This document shows, one piece after another, positions 8,619 through 16,566 of a DNA stretch of 64,000 nucleotides. The stretch is from Rhizobium herbae. GTDB lineage: Bacteria > Pseudomonadota > Alphaproteobacteria > Rhizobiales > Rhizobiaceae. Position 1 is the stretch's first letter. Each line of letters opens with the position of its first letter. The translations under genes and the position numbers were made by a program. The stretch is taken from contig NZ_JAEUAO010000002.1 of the NCBI RefSeq assembly GCF_019511375.1, forward strand, positions 1,167,730 to 1,231,729, read 5' to 3'. Below the pieces are notes generated by a model. It was not told where the DNA came from, searched no databases, and worked only from the letters and a program-made list of their open reading frames with translations.

Positions 8619-9506
8619 ATGGATTGGCTCACCAAATTTCCGCACATGAATGACGATTCGCTGCGCAATCTGAAGAAAGCCATCGACGAAGGCTTTCGCG
8701 CCTTCACCCGCGCCTATGGCGATGGGATCGAGGCGATCTTCGAGCCGCTGCAGTTCTTTCTGATCCACTCCGAACGCTTCATGACGCGCACGCCATGGCC
8801 GATCATCCTGATCTTGATCGCCTTGGTTGCGTGGTTTGCGAGCCGGAACTGGAAGATCGTTGCTGCCTGCATCGCGACCCTCGTGGTAATCGGCTATTTC
8901 GACATGTGGGACGATACGATGAAGACGGTGTCGATGATTTTCGTCTGTACCGTGCTCTCGATCGCCATCGGCATTCCGATCGGCATTGCCATGTCGCGCT
9001 CCGACCGGCTGCAGAACGCGGTCAATCCCGTGCTCGACGTGATGCAGACTATGCCCAGCTTCGTCTATCTGATCCCCGTCGTCATGCTTCTCGGCATCGG
9101 CAAGGTGCCCGGTCTTATCGCCGTCGTCATCTATGCGATCCCGCCGATGATCCGGCTGACCAATCTCGGCATTCGCCTTGTCGACAAGGATGTGCTCGAG
9201 GCTGCCGATGCCTTCGGTTCCTCCAACTGGCAGAAGCTGAAGAACGTGCAGATGCCTCTTGCGCTGCCCACCATCATGGCCGGTATCAACCAGACGATCA
9301 TGATGGCGCTCGCCATGGTGGTCATCGCCTCGATGATTGGGGTGCAGGGTCTCGGCCAGCCGGTTCTCAAGGCTATTGCCAACCAGTATTTCACGCTCGG
9401 TATCTTCAACGGTTTGGCGATCGTCGGTATCGCGATCATCTTCGACCGGGTAAGCCAGGCTTACGGAAAACGGCTGCAGCGCCACCGCGAAATCATCCAC
9501 GGCTGA
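8619..9506 (+). CDS. glycine betaine/proline-type ABC transporter permease
   Basis: The 295-aa product has about six to seven transmembrane segments and the BPD_transp_1 permease domain (roughly residues 100-285). Its cytoplasmic EAA loop reads EAADAFGSSNWQKLKNVQMP, the contact site for an ABC ATPase, and is followed by GINQTIMMALAMVVIASMIG, which is characteristic of ProW/OpuAB proteins. The ATG at 8619 is preferred over the frame opening at 8559 because it gives the usual MDWLTKFP start. The binding protein precedes it, but no ATP-binding subunit gene follows: a terminator and then a convergent exporter gene come next. The ATPase must be encoded elsewhere. Confidence 0.9.
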   Translation: MDWLTKFPHMNDDSLRNLKKAIDEGFRAFTRAYGDGIEAIFEPLQFFLIHSERFMTRTPWPIILILIALVAWFASRNWKIVAACIATLVVIGYFDMWDDTMKTVSMIFVCTVLSIAIGIPIGIAMSRSDRLQNAVNPVLDVMQTMPSFVYLIPVVMLLGIGKVPGLIAVVIYAIPPMIRLTNLGIRLVDKDVLEAADAFGSSNWQKLKNVQMPLALPTIMAGINQTIMMALAMVVIASMIGVQGLGQPVLKAIANQYFTLGIFNGLAIVGIAIIFDRVSQAYGKRLQRHREIIHG

Positions 9507-9520
9507 CGATCAATACCGGC

Positions 9521-9556
9521 AAACGCCGCCAAAGAAGAACTGGCGGCGTTTTCTTC
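9521..9556 (+). terminator. rho-independent terminator
   Basis: The 11-bp stem AAACGCCGCCA / TGGCGGCGTTT with a 9-nt A-rich loop is followed by TCTTCCTT. It lies 14 bp after the permease stop codon and closes the transporter unit, with the next gene convergent. Confidence 0.8.
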
Positions 9557-9615
9557 CTTAGCGACCAGACTAATGCAGAGGCGGAAGACGCGGCACCGCA
9601 GACAGCCGGAACCGT

Positions 9616-10521
9616 TCAGCGCTTCGGGGAGAAAAGCCCCGTCGACAGGGCCACGCCCATGCCGGTAATGACGGCTGCACTGATCTCGAACAGGCCGATC
9701 TCCTCTCCCAGCAACACTCCACCGCCCAACGTGGCAAGGACCGGCGTGATCGCGGTGAAGGCTGCGGCCTGCGTCCCGCCCAGTGCCCGCACGGCCATTC
9801 CATAGGCGACCATGGCCGTCAGTCCCGACAGGACGCCTTGGCTCATCACCTGCAGTGCGATTTCATTGGCCGGGGTGACCGCGAGGGACGTTCCATGGAT
9901 GAGCGCCAGGCCAAGATGGATCAGAAACGACCAGATGGCGATGACGGCACCTGCTTCGACGGCGGTGAGCCCCGAGCGCTTGAACGCGTGGGTATAGCTT
10001 GCCCAGAGGAGGGCAGAGCCAGGCAGCAGGATGAAACTCGTCCAGGGAATGCCGGCGCTCGACAGGCTGCTGGACAGAAGAATGCCGACGCCCGCGACGA
10101 TGGCGGCAAGGCCGAGCCAGCGGCGGGCATCGGGCCGTTCGCGGAATACGAAAACGCCGATCAGCGCGGCCGCGAGCGGCATCGATCCCCCAAGCAGGAT
10201 ACCGGCGGAGGCGGCCGGCGTGGCGTGGATCGCAAAGGTGGTTAACTGGAAGAACAGGGCGCCGGAGCCCGCGACCATCAGGGCGAGAAGGGAGAGCGGA
10301 ACGCCTTTCGGCAGAAGCCCGAGGCGCCACCAAACCGGCGCGAGGACCCCGGCGGGGACACCATAGCGAATGAGGCCGATATCGATCGTCCCGAGCGGCG
10401 TCGTGGCGCTGTGACGGGTCGCCAGGATCCAGCTCGCCCAAATGAGGACGGTGACGCTTCCGCCGATGTAGCCGGTCGTGGTCGAGGGTGAATACATGCG
10501 GGCAACGGCGAGCGTGTTCAT
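9616..10521 (-). CDS. EamA/DMT family transporter
   Basis: The 301-aa product shows two tandem EamA repeats, each of about five hydrophobic helices: the first begins GGSVTVLIWASWILATRHS, and the second begins near GSALLWASYTHAFKRSG. Short acidic/Arg loops such as FVFRERPDARRWLGL end the first repeat, and LGGGVLLGEEIGLFE lies near the end. The drug/metabolite transporter superfamily usually exports amino acids, nucleosides or other metabolites. It is divergently transcribed from an Lrp/AsnC-type regulator 148 bp away. That arrangement suggests amino-acid-responsive control and an amino acid or related compound as exported substrate; this is inference. Confidence 0.85.
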   Translation of the reverse strand: MNTLAVARMYSPSTTTGYIGGSVTVLIWASWILATRHSATTPLGTIDIGLIRYGVPAGVLAPVWWRLGLLPKGVPLSLLALMVAGSGALFFQLTTFAIHATPAASAGILLGGSMPLAAALIGVFVFRERPDARRWLGLAAIVAGVGILLSSSLSSAGIPWTSFILLPGSALLWASYTHAFKRSGLTAVEAGAVIAIWSFLIHLGLALIHGTSLAVTPANEIALQVMSQGVLSGLTAMVAYGMAVRALGGTQAAAFTAITPVLATLGGGVLLGEEIGLFEISAAVITGMGVALSTGLFSPKR

Positions 10522-10669
10522 CGGGCCAACCTTCTGTTTCGTGATCGAAAATCTGTTCGTCTGAAAGAAAATCTAGCGCCGGAGGGGCAGGCATGTCCTT
10601 GCGATTTATGCTTTTGAAATTATGCTGTAAGCAATTATCTGCTAATAATTCCAAGTTGGGTTGATAAGT

Positions 10670-11143
10670 ATGCCAAATCTGGATAAATTCGATATTGCCA
10701 TCCTGCGCATCCTGCAGGAGGACGCGCGCGCGACGAATGTGGAAATCGCCGAGCGGGTGAACCTGTCTCCATCGCCCTGTCTGAGGCGCATCCGCAATCT
10801 GGAAAAATCCGGCGTGCTGCGCGGTTACCGGGCTGACATCGACCGCAAGCAGGTTGGCCTTGGGCTCACCGTCTTCGTCGAAATCAAGGTCGGGCGCCAC
10901 AGCCAGGAAAATGCACGCTTGCAGCAGGAGGCGCTGCTCGCCATCCCGGAGGTTGTCTCCTGTTTCCTGATTTCCGGCAGCGCCGATTTTCTGGCCGAAG
11001 TGGTGGTCGCCGACCTTGCAGCCTATGAAACCTTGCTGACGGAAACCCTGCTTGCGCTGCCGGGTGTTGCCGACATCCGCTCCAATTTCGCCATCCGCAC
11101 GATCAAGACCGGCGGAACGCTAAAGCTGCCGGAGCCGCAATAA
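10670..11143 (+). CDS. Lrp/AsnC family transcriptional regulator
   Basis: A 157-aa DNA-binding protein with an N-terminal AsnC-type winged helix (LDKFDIAILRILQEDARATN, then the recognition-helix region VNLSPSPCLRRIRNLEKSGV) and a C-terminal RAM/ligand-binding domain (GLTVFVEIKV ... SGSADFLAEVVV ... VADIRSNFAIRTIK). These regulators form octamers and sense amino acids. A TTG start at 10661 is possible, but the ATG at 10670 gives the conserved MPNLDKFD beginning; neither has a strong ribosome-binding site. The adjacent divergent DMT exporter gene is the obvious target. Confidence 0.92.
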   Translation: MPNLDKFDIAILRILQEDARATNVEIAERVNLSPSPCLRRIRNLEKSGVLRGYRADIDRKQVGLGLTVFVEIKVGRHSQENARLQQEALLAIPEVVSCFLISGSADFLAEVVVADLAAYETLLTETLLALPGVADIRSNFAIRTIKTGGTLKLPEPQ

Positions 11144-11148
11144 CGACA

Positions 11149-11177
11149 TCACCTGCCGGAGAATCTCCGGCAGGTGA
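11149..11177. terminator. bidirectional terminator hairpin
   Basis: A perfect 13-bp inverted repeat (TCACCTGCCGGAG / CTCCGGCAGGTGA) around the 3-nt loop AAT sits between the convergent Lrp-type and DoxX genes. The 3' flank TTGTAATC is only moderately T-rich. Confidence 0.65.
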
Positions 11178-11203
11178 TTGTAATCGGCCCGAGTTCAGCA
11201 GCG

Positions 11204-11650
11204 TTAGGCGTTGAGTTCAGCGAAATCCGACCGCGAAACAGCCGCGCGCTCGCGCTGCGGTGCCGATTTCCAGGCAACCACCATCAGGCCGCCGATCACC
11301 GTGATGTGCTCCATGACCACGTAGAATTCGAGCGTCTTGATCGGCTCCTGCATGGTCCAGAAGGTATGGGCGATTGGGATCGTAAGAAGGGTAAAGACCG
11401 CAAGCGCGCCGGCGCCGAGCCAGGTCCAGCGGTTGGCGATGATCAGCGCCGATCCGCCGAGCTCGGTGACGATGACGGCTGTGTTGAAGAGCGTCGCGGG
11501 TTCGAGCCCGAAATGCGACATCTCGGCGACGCCGGCGTTGAAATCGACGAGCTTGGCAAGGCCGCTTGCCCAGAACATGTAGGTCAGGATAGCGCGCGCC
11601 AGATAGCCGAACGGGCGGGATCCGACAATGGAATCAATAGTGAAAGGCAT
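11204..11650 (-). CDS. DoxX family membrane protein
   Basis: The 148-aa product has four predicted transmembrane helices and the DoxX-like pattern: YLARAILTYMFWASGLAKLV at the N-terminus, AVIVTELGGSALIIANRWTW, and a third and fourth helix around HTFWTMQEPIKTLEFYVVMEH. DoxX-like proteins are small quinone-linked or redox-associated inner-membrane proteins; no precise reaction is known here. A much longer frame opens at 12022, but the ATG at 11650 follows GGAGAG and starts at the conserved region. It lies 217 bp downstream of the GT39 gene on the same strand. Confidence 0.82.
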   Translation of the reverse strand: MPFTIDSIVGSRPFGYLARAILTYMFWASGLAKLVDFNAGVAEMSHFGLEPATLFNTAVIVTELGGSALIIANRWTWLGAGALAVFTLLTIPIAHTFWTMQEPIKTLEFYVVMEHITVIGGLMVVAWKSAPQRERAAVSRSDFAELNA

Positions 11651-11867
11651 TTTTCTCTCCGGTGACAGGTGAAAAACGCCCCGGAACCGGTCGCTGTCGC
11701 GGGCTTTCGACCGGTCTCCGGGGCAACGCAGCGTCACCGGTTCGGGAGGCTCCCCGGTGTGCCGCGCTGTCTCCTGTTTATTCGCGCCAGAGAAGATCCG
11801 GGGTTCCTGCGGGAACTGCGCAAAGCCTCGTTCCGGGTGCGCCCGAAATCCGGTTTGCACCAGCCGA

Positions 11868-13373
11868 TCAGGGTTTTCGAACCCAGGCATAGCCGAAATG
11901 GAATAGATCGCGGCCGCTCCCATAGATGAAGGGCAGGGCGATCGTCTGCGGTTGCAGCGGAGGAAGCACGCCGATGCGCTGCTTGAGGCGGGCCTCGAGC
12001 CGCGCGGGGACCCGGGCCTCATCGTTTCCGTCGTGACGCCAGACCAGAAGAATCGGGCTGTCCTTCGACCACGAGAAAGGCGGGCTGTAGAGCCGGTAGG
12101 TTTCCGTATCCACCGGCGTGTGCGGCAGTTGCATGCGGATATTGCCGGCCATGAAAGCGTCCTGCGCGATCACCAGGGCTGGGGCGACGGCCGGTTTCTT
12201 GACGGTTTCCTCGATGAATGCCTGATATGGCACGGTCAGTTTCGGATGCGAGTTCATCACGCCCGCGGCCGTTATTCGCAGGAACAGCGACGCTGGAATG
12301 AGGATCATCAGCATGAGAATGACCGGCATGAAACGCCGCAGGAAATCGCCAATCGGTGTGCCCGAGGCGTCGATCTTCATGCACAGGTACATCGGCAGCA
12401 GGAACAGCACGGGCGACACCCAGCGGACCTTCATCTGCGCGGTGCCCATGAAAAGCACCATGAAAAGCAGGAAGACGAGCAGGACCAGAAACATCGTCTC
12501 GATCAGCCGCGTCTTGGCGTTCCCCGCCCGCATCGACGGCCAGAAGCCGGCGTGAAAGGTCGAAGCAAATACCACGACGGTCAGCGCACAGAAGCTCAGC
12601 AGTGTCACCGGAAGTTCCCCGAGACCGCGGGCGATCTGCGCCAGCGTGCCGCCCTCGGCATCTGCCGCCAGCTTTCCGACCGTGTCATGCGAGGCGATCT
12701 CGAAATTCTGGAACAGCCAGAACGCATGCGGCAGAACGATCGCCAGCGCCACCGCGGCGGTGAAGAGGATGCGCGCATCGAACAGCCGCGAACGATAGGC
12801 TGGGCTGACAAGCACGGCGATAAAGGCGCAGAAGCACAGAATGGAGAAATTATATTTCGATATCAGCCCGACGCCGATGGCGATGCCGGTCACCAGATAG
12901 GTGGCGAGCGTCGGCCGCTCGAGCGTCCGGAACAGCCCGTAGACAAACAGACAGGCTGCGAAAAGCGAGGCGTTCGAATGGGTGAGATCGCGTTGCGCCA
13001 ACCAGCCGATTTCCGGAATAGTCAGCAGGCCAAGGGCAGCGGCGACGGCCAGGGACTTGTTCGCGAGCACCTCCCGGGCGGCGCGGTAGTAGAAGACATA
13101 ACTCAGGAACAGGAATAGGTTCTTGACCAGGCTCAGGGCAAAAAGGGACTGCCCGATGCCGTCGATGACCGCGTGCTGCACCCAGTTGAAGAACGGCGGC
13201 TGCGTGTCATATCCGAGAGCATACCACTGGCTCATCAGGATTTGCCCGGCCTCGTCCATTTCCAGGGAATTCGGCAGACAGATGCGAACGATGAGATTGA
13301 GCAGGAAATAGCCGCCGATCAGCAGGATGAACGTGCTGGGTCGCGTTTCGAGTTTTTCGACAAGCGAATTCAT
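11868..13373 (-). CDS. ArnT/PMT-like glycosyltransferase (GT39/GT83 type)
   Basis: A 501-aa polytopic membrane protein with about 10-12 hydrophobic helices and the hallmark acidic motif of polyprenyl-phosphate-sugar-dependent transferases in the first periplasmic loop (SLEMDEAGQILMSQWYALGY), followed by QPPFFNWVQ. These enzymes move a sugar from a polyprenyl-phosphate donor to lipid A, LPS core or protein on the periplasmic side. The ATG at 13373 is chosen over the frame opening at 13451. A DPM1-like donor synthase lies 1.1 kb downstream on the same strand. In rhizobia, related proteins (Rgt family) add galacturonic acid to LPS; whether this is one cannot be decided from motif reading. Confidence 0.82.
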   Translation of the reverse strand: MNSLVEKLETRPSTFILLIGGYFLLNLIVRICLPNSLEMDEAGQILMSQWYALGYDTQPPFFNWVQHAVIDGIGQSLFALSLVKNLFLFLSYVFYYRAAREVLANKSLAVAAALGLLTIPEIGWLAQRDLTHSNASLFAACLFVYGLFRTLERPTLATYLVTGIAIGVGLISKYNFSILCFCAFIAVLVSPAYRSRLFDARILFTAAVALAIVLPHAFWLFQNFEIASHDTVGKLAADAEGGTLAQIARGLGELPVTLLSFCALTVVVFASTFHAGFWPSMRAGNAKTRLIETMFLVLLVFLLFMVLFMGTAQMKVRWVSPVLFLLPMYLCMKIDASGTPIGDFLRRFMPVILMLMILIPASLFLRITAAGVMNSHPKLTVPYQAFIEETVKKPAVAPALVIAQDAFMAGNIRMQLPHTPVDTETYRLYSPPFSWSKDSPILLVWRHDGNDEARVPARLEARLKQRIGVLPPLQPQTIALPFIYGSGRDLFHFGYAWVRKP

Positions 13374-13565
13374 GCTGGATGACCTTTGCGCAGGGACCGC
13401 GCGGGGTTCTACCACACGGGGTCGTCGTGACAACAGCCGCCACGCTTCCATGCCTGCGATCGGCCTTCAATTACGCTTCAGCCGCGGTCGCTTGCTGTTC
13501 AAGCGCTGAAATTTGCGGCGCGAACCCCCATATGGTGTTTGCCGGCATGGCGATAAGGACAACGG

Positions 13566-14462
13566 ATGAAGATCAAGGCCATTTTCAATCGAGACGGAGG
13601 AACCTTCCGGGCAACGGATATGGAAGCCTACAGCCGGAAGGCCGAAGAGGTTTTTCGCGCAAGGGGCCACGACATCGAAATCGTCGTCGTCTCCGGTAGC
13701 GAGATGGGCGAAACCCTCGAAAAGGCGGCCAGACGCGATGACCTCGATGCCATGATCGCCGGCGGCGGGGATGGCACGATCTCCGCGGCGGCGGGCGTTG
13801 CCTGGAAGAACGGCATGCCACTGGGCGTCGTTCCGGCCGGTACGATGAACCTGTTTGCCCGATCGCTGAAACTGCCGCTCGACATCTGGAAGGTGGTGGA
13901 GGTGCTGGCTGACGGCAGGATCACCGAAGCCGATATCGGCAGCGCCGACGGCCGTGCCTTCGTGCATCAGTTTTCCATGGGTTTGCATGCCCGCATGATA
14001 CGCTATCGGGAATCCTACAGCTTTGCCTCGCGGCTCGGCAAAATCCGCGCCAGCGCGCGCGCTGCAGTCGGCGTGATCTTCAATCCCCCGGAGTTCGAGA
14101 TCGAGTTCGATGTCGATGGTATTCATGAACGGCGCGAGGTCTCGGCCATCTCCATCTCCAACAATCATTTCGGCCCGAACGCTTTGATGTTTGCCGATGA
14201 CCTGACCAGTGGGCATCTCGGCTTCTATACGGCGCCGCCCCTGAAGCCGGCTGGGGTCGCCAAGCTGGTCTTTGACATCCTGCGCGGAAGGTTTCGTGAA
14301 AGCCCGCTGATCACCGAAATGAGCGTAACCGCCGTCGACCTGCATTTTCCCATTGCGCGGTACAAGACCAACTGCGTCATCGATGGCGAATTGCTGCCGG
14401 TCGGCCGCGACGTCGCCCTGCGTATCCATCCGGGCGAATTGAAGGTACTCGTCGGACCATAG
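13566..14462 (+). CDS. diacylglycerol/sphingosine kinase family lipid kinase
   Basis: The 298-aa product has the DAGK catalytic domain: a nucleotide-binding GGGDGTISAAAG motif (about residues 63-74) and the PAGTMNLFARSLKLP motif (about residues 84-98), then a YegS-like C-terminal beta-sandwich with CVIDGELLPVG. Such cytosolic enzymes phosphorylate diacylglycerol or related lipids using ATP. The gene is divergent from the GT39-like gene and convergent with the GT2 gene, in a block of envelope-lipid genes. Its length and start are typical. The exact lipid substrate is unknown. Confidence 0.87.
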   Translation: MKIKAIFNRDGGTFRATDMEAYSRKAEEVFRARGHDIEIVVVSGSEMGETLEKAARRDDLDAMIAGGGDGTISAAAGVAWKNGMPLGVVPAGTMNLFARSLKLPLDIWKVVEVLADGRITEADIGSADGRAFVHQFSMGLHARMIRYRESYSFASRLGKIRASARAAVGVIFNPPEFEIEFDVDGIHERREVSAISISNNHFGPNALMFADDLTSGHLGFYTAPPLKPAGVAKLVFDILRGRFRESPLITEMSVTAVDLHFPIARYKTNCVIDGELLPVGRDVALRIHPGELKVLVGP

Positions 14463-14484
14463 CCTGCCGCCTTCAGGCGGCAGG
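14463..14484. terminator. terminator-like hairpin between convergent genes
   Basis: A 9-bp perfect stem (CCTGCCGCC / GGCGGCAGG) with a TTCA tetraloop starts right after the lipid-kinase stop codon and lies 4 bp before the stop of the convergent GT2 gene. There is no clear T-tract on either side. Confidence 0.5.
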
Positions 14485-14488
14485 GCGT

Positions 14489-15469
14489 TCAGGTGTTCGG
14501 AGCATCCCCGCCGAAGACCTTGCGCACGATATAGGGCGGGGTGTCGTTTTCACCCGAATAGATGCGCGCCATCATTTCCGCGAGAATGCCGGTGGTGATG
14601 AGCTGGACGGAGGAGAGGAACAGCATGACCCCGACGATCAGCATCGGCCTTGCGCCGATATCGTTGCCGAGCAGAAACTTGTCGGCGAAGAGGTAGAGCA
14701 GGATGATCGTGCTGAGCGCGCCCGCCGCAAGGCCGATCGAGCCGAAGAAATGTCCCGGCCGCGCCTTGTAGCGCATGAAGAACAGCACGGAGAGCAGATC
14801 GAGGATGACGCGGAAGGTCCGCGAAATCCCGTATTTCGATGTGCCGTGCTGGCGGGCATGATGGCTGACCGGCATTTCGCCGATCCGGCTGCTCGGCACG
14901 ACGCCGGCAACCCAGGCTGGGATGAACCGGTGCATTTCGCCCATCAGTTTGACCTGCTTGATGATCGATGCCTGGTAGATCTTCAGGCTGCAGCCGTAGT
15001 CGTGCAGCTTGACGCCGGTGATCTTGCCGATCAGGTAGTTGGCGCACCACGAGGGGATCTTGCGCAGGAAAAGCCCGTCCTGCCGGTTCTTGCGCCAACC
15101 GACCAGGAGGTCGAGCTCGCGTGCCTCGATCGCTTCGACCATGGCCGGGATATCGCGCGGATCGTTCTGCAAGTCGCCGTCCAGCGTCGCGATCAACCGC
15201 CCGGTGGCGGTATCGATGCCGGCCTGCATCGCTGCGGTCTGTCCGAAATTGCGCTGCAATTCGACGATCCGCAGGCGCACGCTGGAATCGGCGAGTTCCT
15301 TGCGCGCATTCGCCAGCGTCGCGTCGGTACTTCCGTCGTCGACGAGAATCAGCTCCCAGCTGCGTCCGAATTTGGCCATGGCCTCGCGGATGCGCACGAC
15401 CAGCGGACCGACGCTTTCCTCCTCGTTATAGATCGGCACGACCACCGACAATTCGATCGCGTCAGTCAC
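14489..15469 (-). CDS. family 2 glycosyltransferase, polyprenyl-phosphate sugar synthase type (DPM1/ArnC-like)
   Basis: The 326-aa product has a GT2 (GT-A) domain: LSVVVPIYNEEESV at the start, LILVDDGSTDATL, the catalytic-metal motif ATLDGDLQNDPRDIP, and the Q/RxxRW-like region ISRTFRVILDL. Two C-terminal transmembrane helices follow. This layout matches enzymes that load a nucleotide sugar onto dodecaprenyl or undecaprenyl phosphate. The start is uncertain: a GTG at 15469 (chosen) gives MTDAIELSVV, while a TTG at 15508 also has an upstream AGAGG. With the GT39-like transferase and the flippase-like membrane protein nearby, it could supply a lipid-linked sugar for LPS decoration, comparable to the rhizobial RgtE function; that is inference. 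Confidence 0.85.
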   Translation of the reverse strand: MTDAIELSVVVPIYNEEESVGPLVVRIREAMAKFGRSWELILVDDGSTDATLANARKELADSSVRLRIVELQRNFGQTAAMQAGIDTATGRLIATLDGDLQNDPRDIPAMVEAIEARELDLLVGWRKNRQDGLFLRKIPSWCANYLIGKITGVKLHDYGCSLKIYQASIIKQVKLMGEMHRFIPAWVAGVVPSSRIGEMPVSHHARQHGTSKYGISRTFRVILDLLSVLFFMRYKARPGHFFGSIGLAAGALSTIILLYLFADKFLLGNDIGARPMLIVGVMLFLSSVQLITTGILAEMMARIYSGENDTPPYIVRKVFGGDAPNT

Positions 15470-15605
15470 GACGGTTTCCGCCCTGTTTGCTTGCAAGATG
15501 GGGTCCAATATCCAAAGCCTCTAATAACGCAGCAGGTTCTCTTGCCCGGGTTCTCGTGATAACCACCGATGATCCCATAGCACCGGACAGGAAAGTAGCA
15601 AATAT

Positions 15606-16562
15606 ATGAATGCAGAAGGGGATGCCAGCCGGGGCGCGTGGCTTGTCCGCAACCGGATGACCTTGGTCTCTCTGCTGGCCGTCGCTGTTTATGCCGTCTT
15701 CGTCCAGTGGATCTGGGGCTGGCCGACGCTTTTGCGGCAGTGGGCGGAGATCGGCATTGTCCAGGTGCTTTCGGCGCTGGCACTGCTGGTCGGCACCTAC
15801 TTCATCCGCTGCTACCGAATCTACGATTATTTTCCCAAGGAGACCCGCGGCCGCTTCCTCCAGCTTCTGCGCGTGACGCAGGTCCACAATCTTCTGAACA
15901 TCATGCTGCCCTTCCGCGCGGGGGAAACCAGCTTTCCCTTGCTCATGCGCTCTGAATTCGCCGTCCCGCTGGCGCGCAGCACCTCGGCACTGCTGCTCAT
16001 GCGCATGCTCGACCTGCATGCCCTGTTTGCCGCAGCCGGGGTCGGCCTTGTGCTGGAACACGATGATCAGCGTCTCGGCTGGCCTCTGTGGGGAATGTTC
16101 CTGGTGTTGCCGCTGCTTCTGTTTTTCCTGAAGGGCAGCACCCTCGGGTTCGTCGAGCGCCGGCTGCCGGAAAAGCTCGGCAAGTTGCTCGAAGAAATAG
16201 AGGCCGGCCTGCCGGCGAATGCTGTTGTCTTCGTGCGGGCATGGCTGATGACGGTTCTCAACTGGTCGACCAAGGTCGCGGTGCTTGCCTGGGTGCTGTT
16301 CACCATGGGCGTTGCGCCGCTCGGGGCCTGTTTCGGTGGCGCTCTGGGCGGCGAGTTGTCGTCGGTGCTGCCGGTTCACGCGCCGGCTGGTGTCGGCACC
16401 TATCCGGCCGGCATCACCGCGGGGGCGATCTCGTTCGGCGCTTCCGCGAAGGGGGCCGCTTTTGATCTGCTCGCGGGCGCCAGTGTCAACGCACATCTGT
16501 TGATCATCGTGTCGGCGGTTGTCGGCACGCTGCTGTCGATTGCGCTGTCGCCGCGACGCTGA
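15606..16562 (+). CDS. flippase-like (LPG-synthase TM domain) membrane protein
   Basis: A 318-aa integral membrane protein with about eight helices belonging to the UPF0104/lysylphosphatidylglycerol-synthase transmembrane-like group. Characteristic elements are RVTQVHNLLNIMLPFRAGE near residue 100, an RTxEL-like segment (SFPLLMRSEFAVPLARSTSALLLMRMLDLHAL), and the glycine-rich GGELSSVLPVHAPAGVGTYPAG near residue 260. There is no C-terminal aminoacyl-transferase domain, so it is not a full MprF. It is divergent from the GT2 gene with 136 bp between starts. Proteins of this group near polyprenyl-phosphate sugar synthases are often proposed to flip the lipid-linked sugar; that role is inferred here. 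Confidence 0.78.
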   Translation: MNAEGDASRGAWLVRNRMTLVSLLAVAVYAVFVQWIWGWPTLLRQWAEIGIVQVLSALALLVGTYFIRCYRIYDYFPKETRGRFLQLLRVTQVHNLLNIMLPFRAGETSFPLLMRSEFAVPLARSTSALLLMRMLDLHALFAAAGVGLVLEHDDQRLGWPLWGMFLVLPLLLFFLKGSTLGFVERRLPEKLGKLLEEIEAGLPANAVVFVRAWLMTVLNWSTKVAVLAWVLFTMGVAPLGACFGGALGGELSSVLPVHAPAGVGTYPAGITAGAISFGASAKGAAFDLLAGASVNAHLLIIVSAVVGTLLSIALSPRR

Positions 16563-16566
16563 GGCG

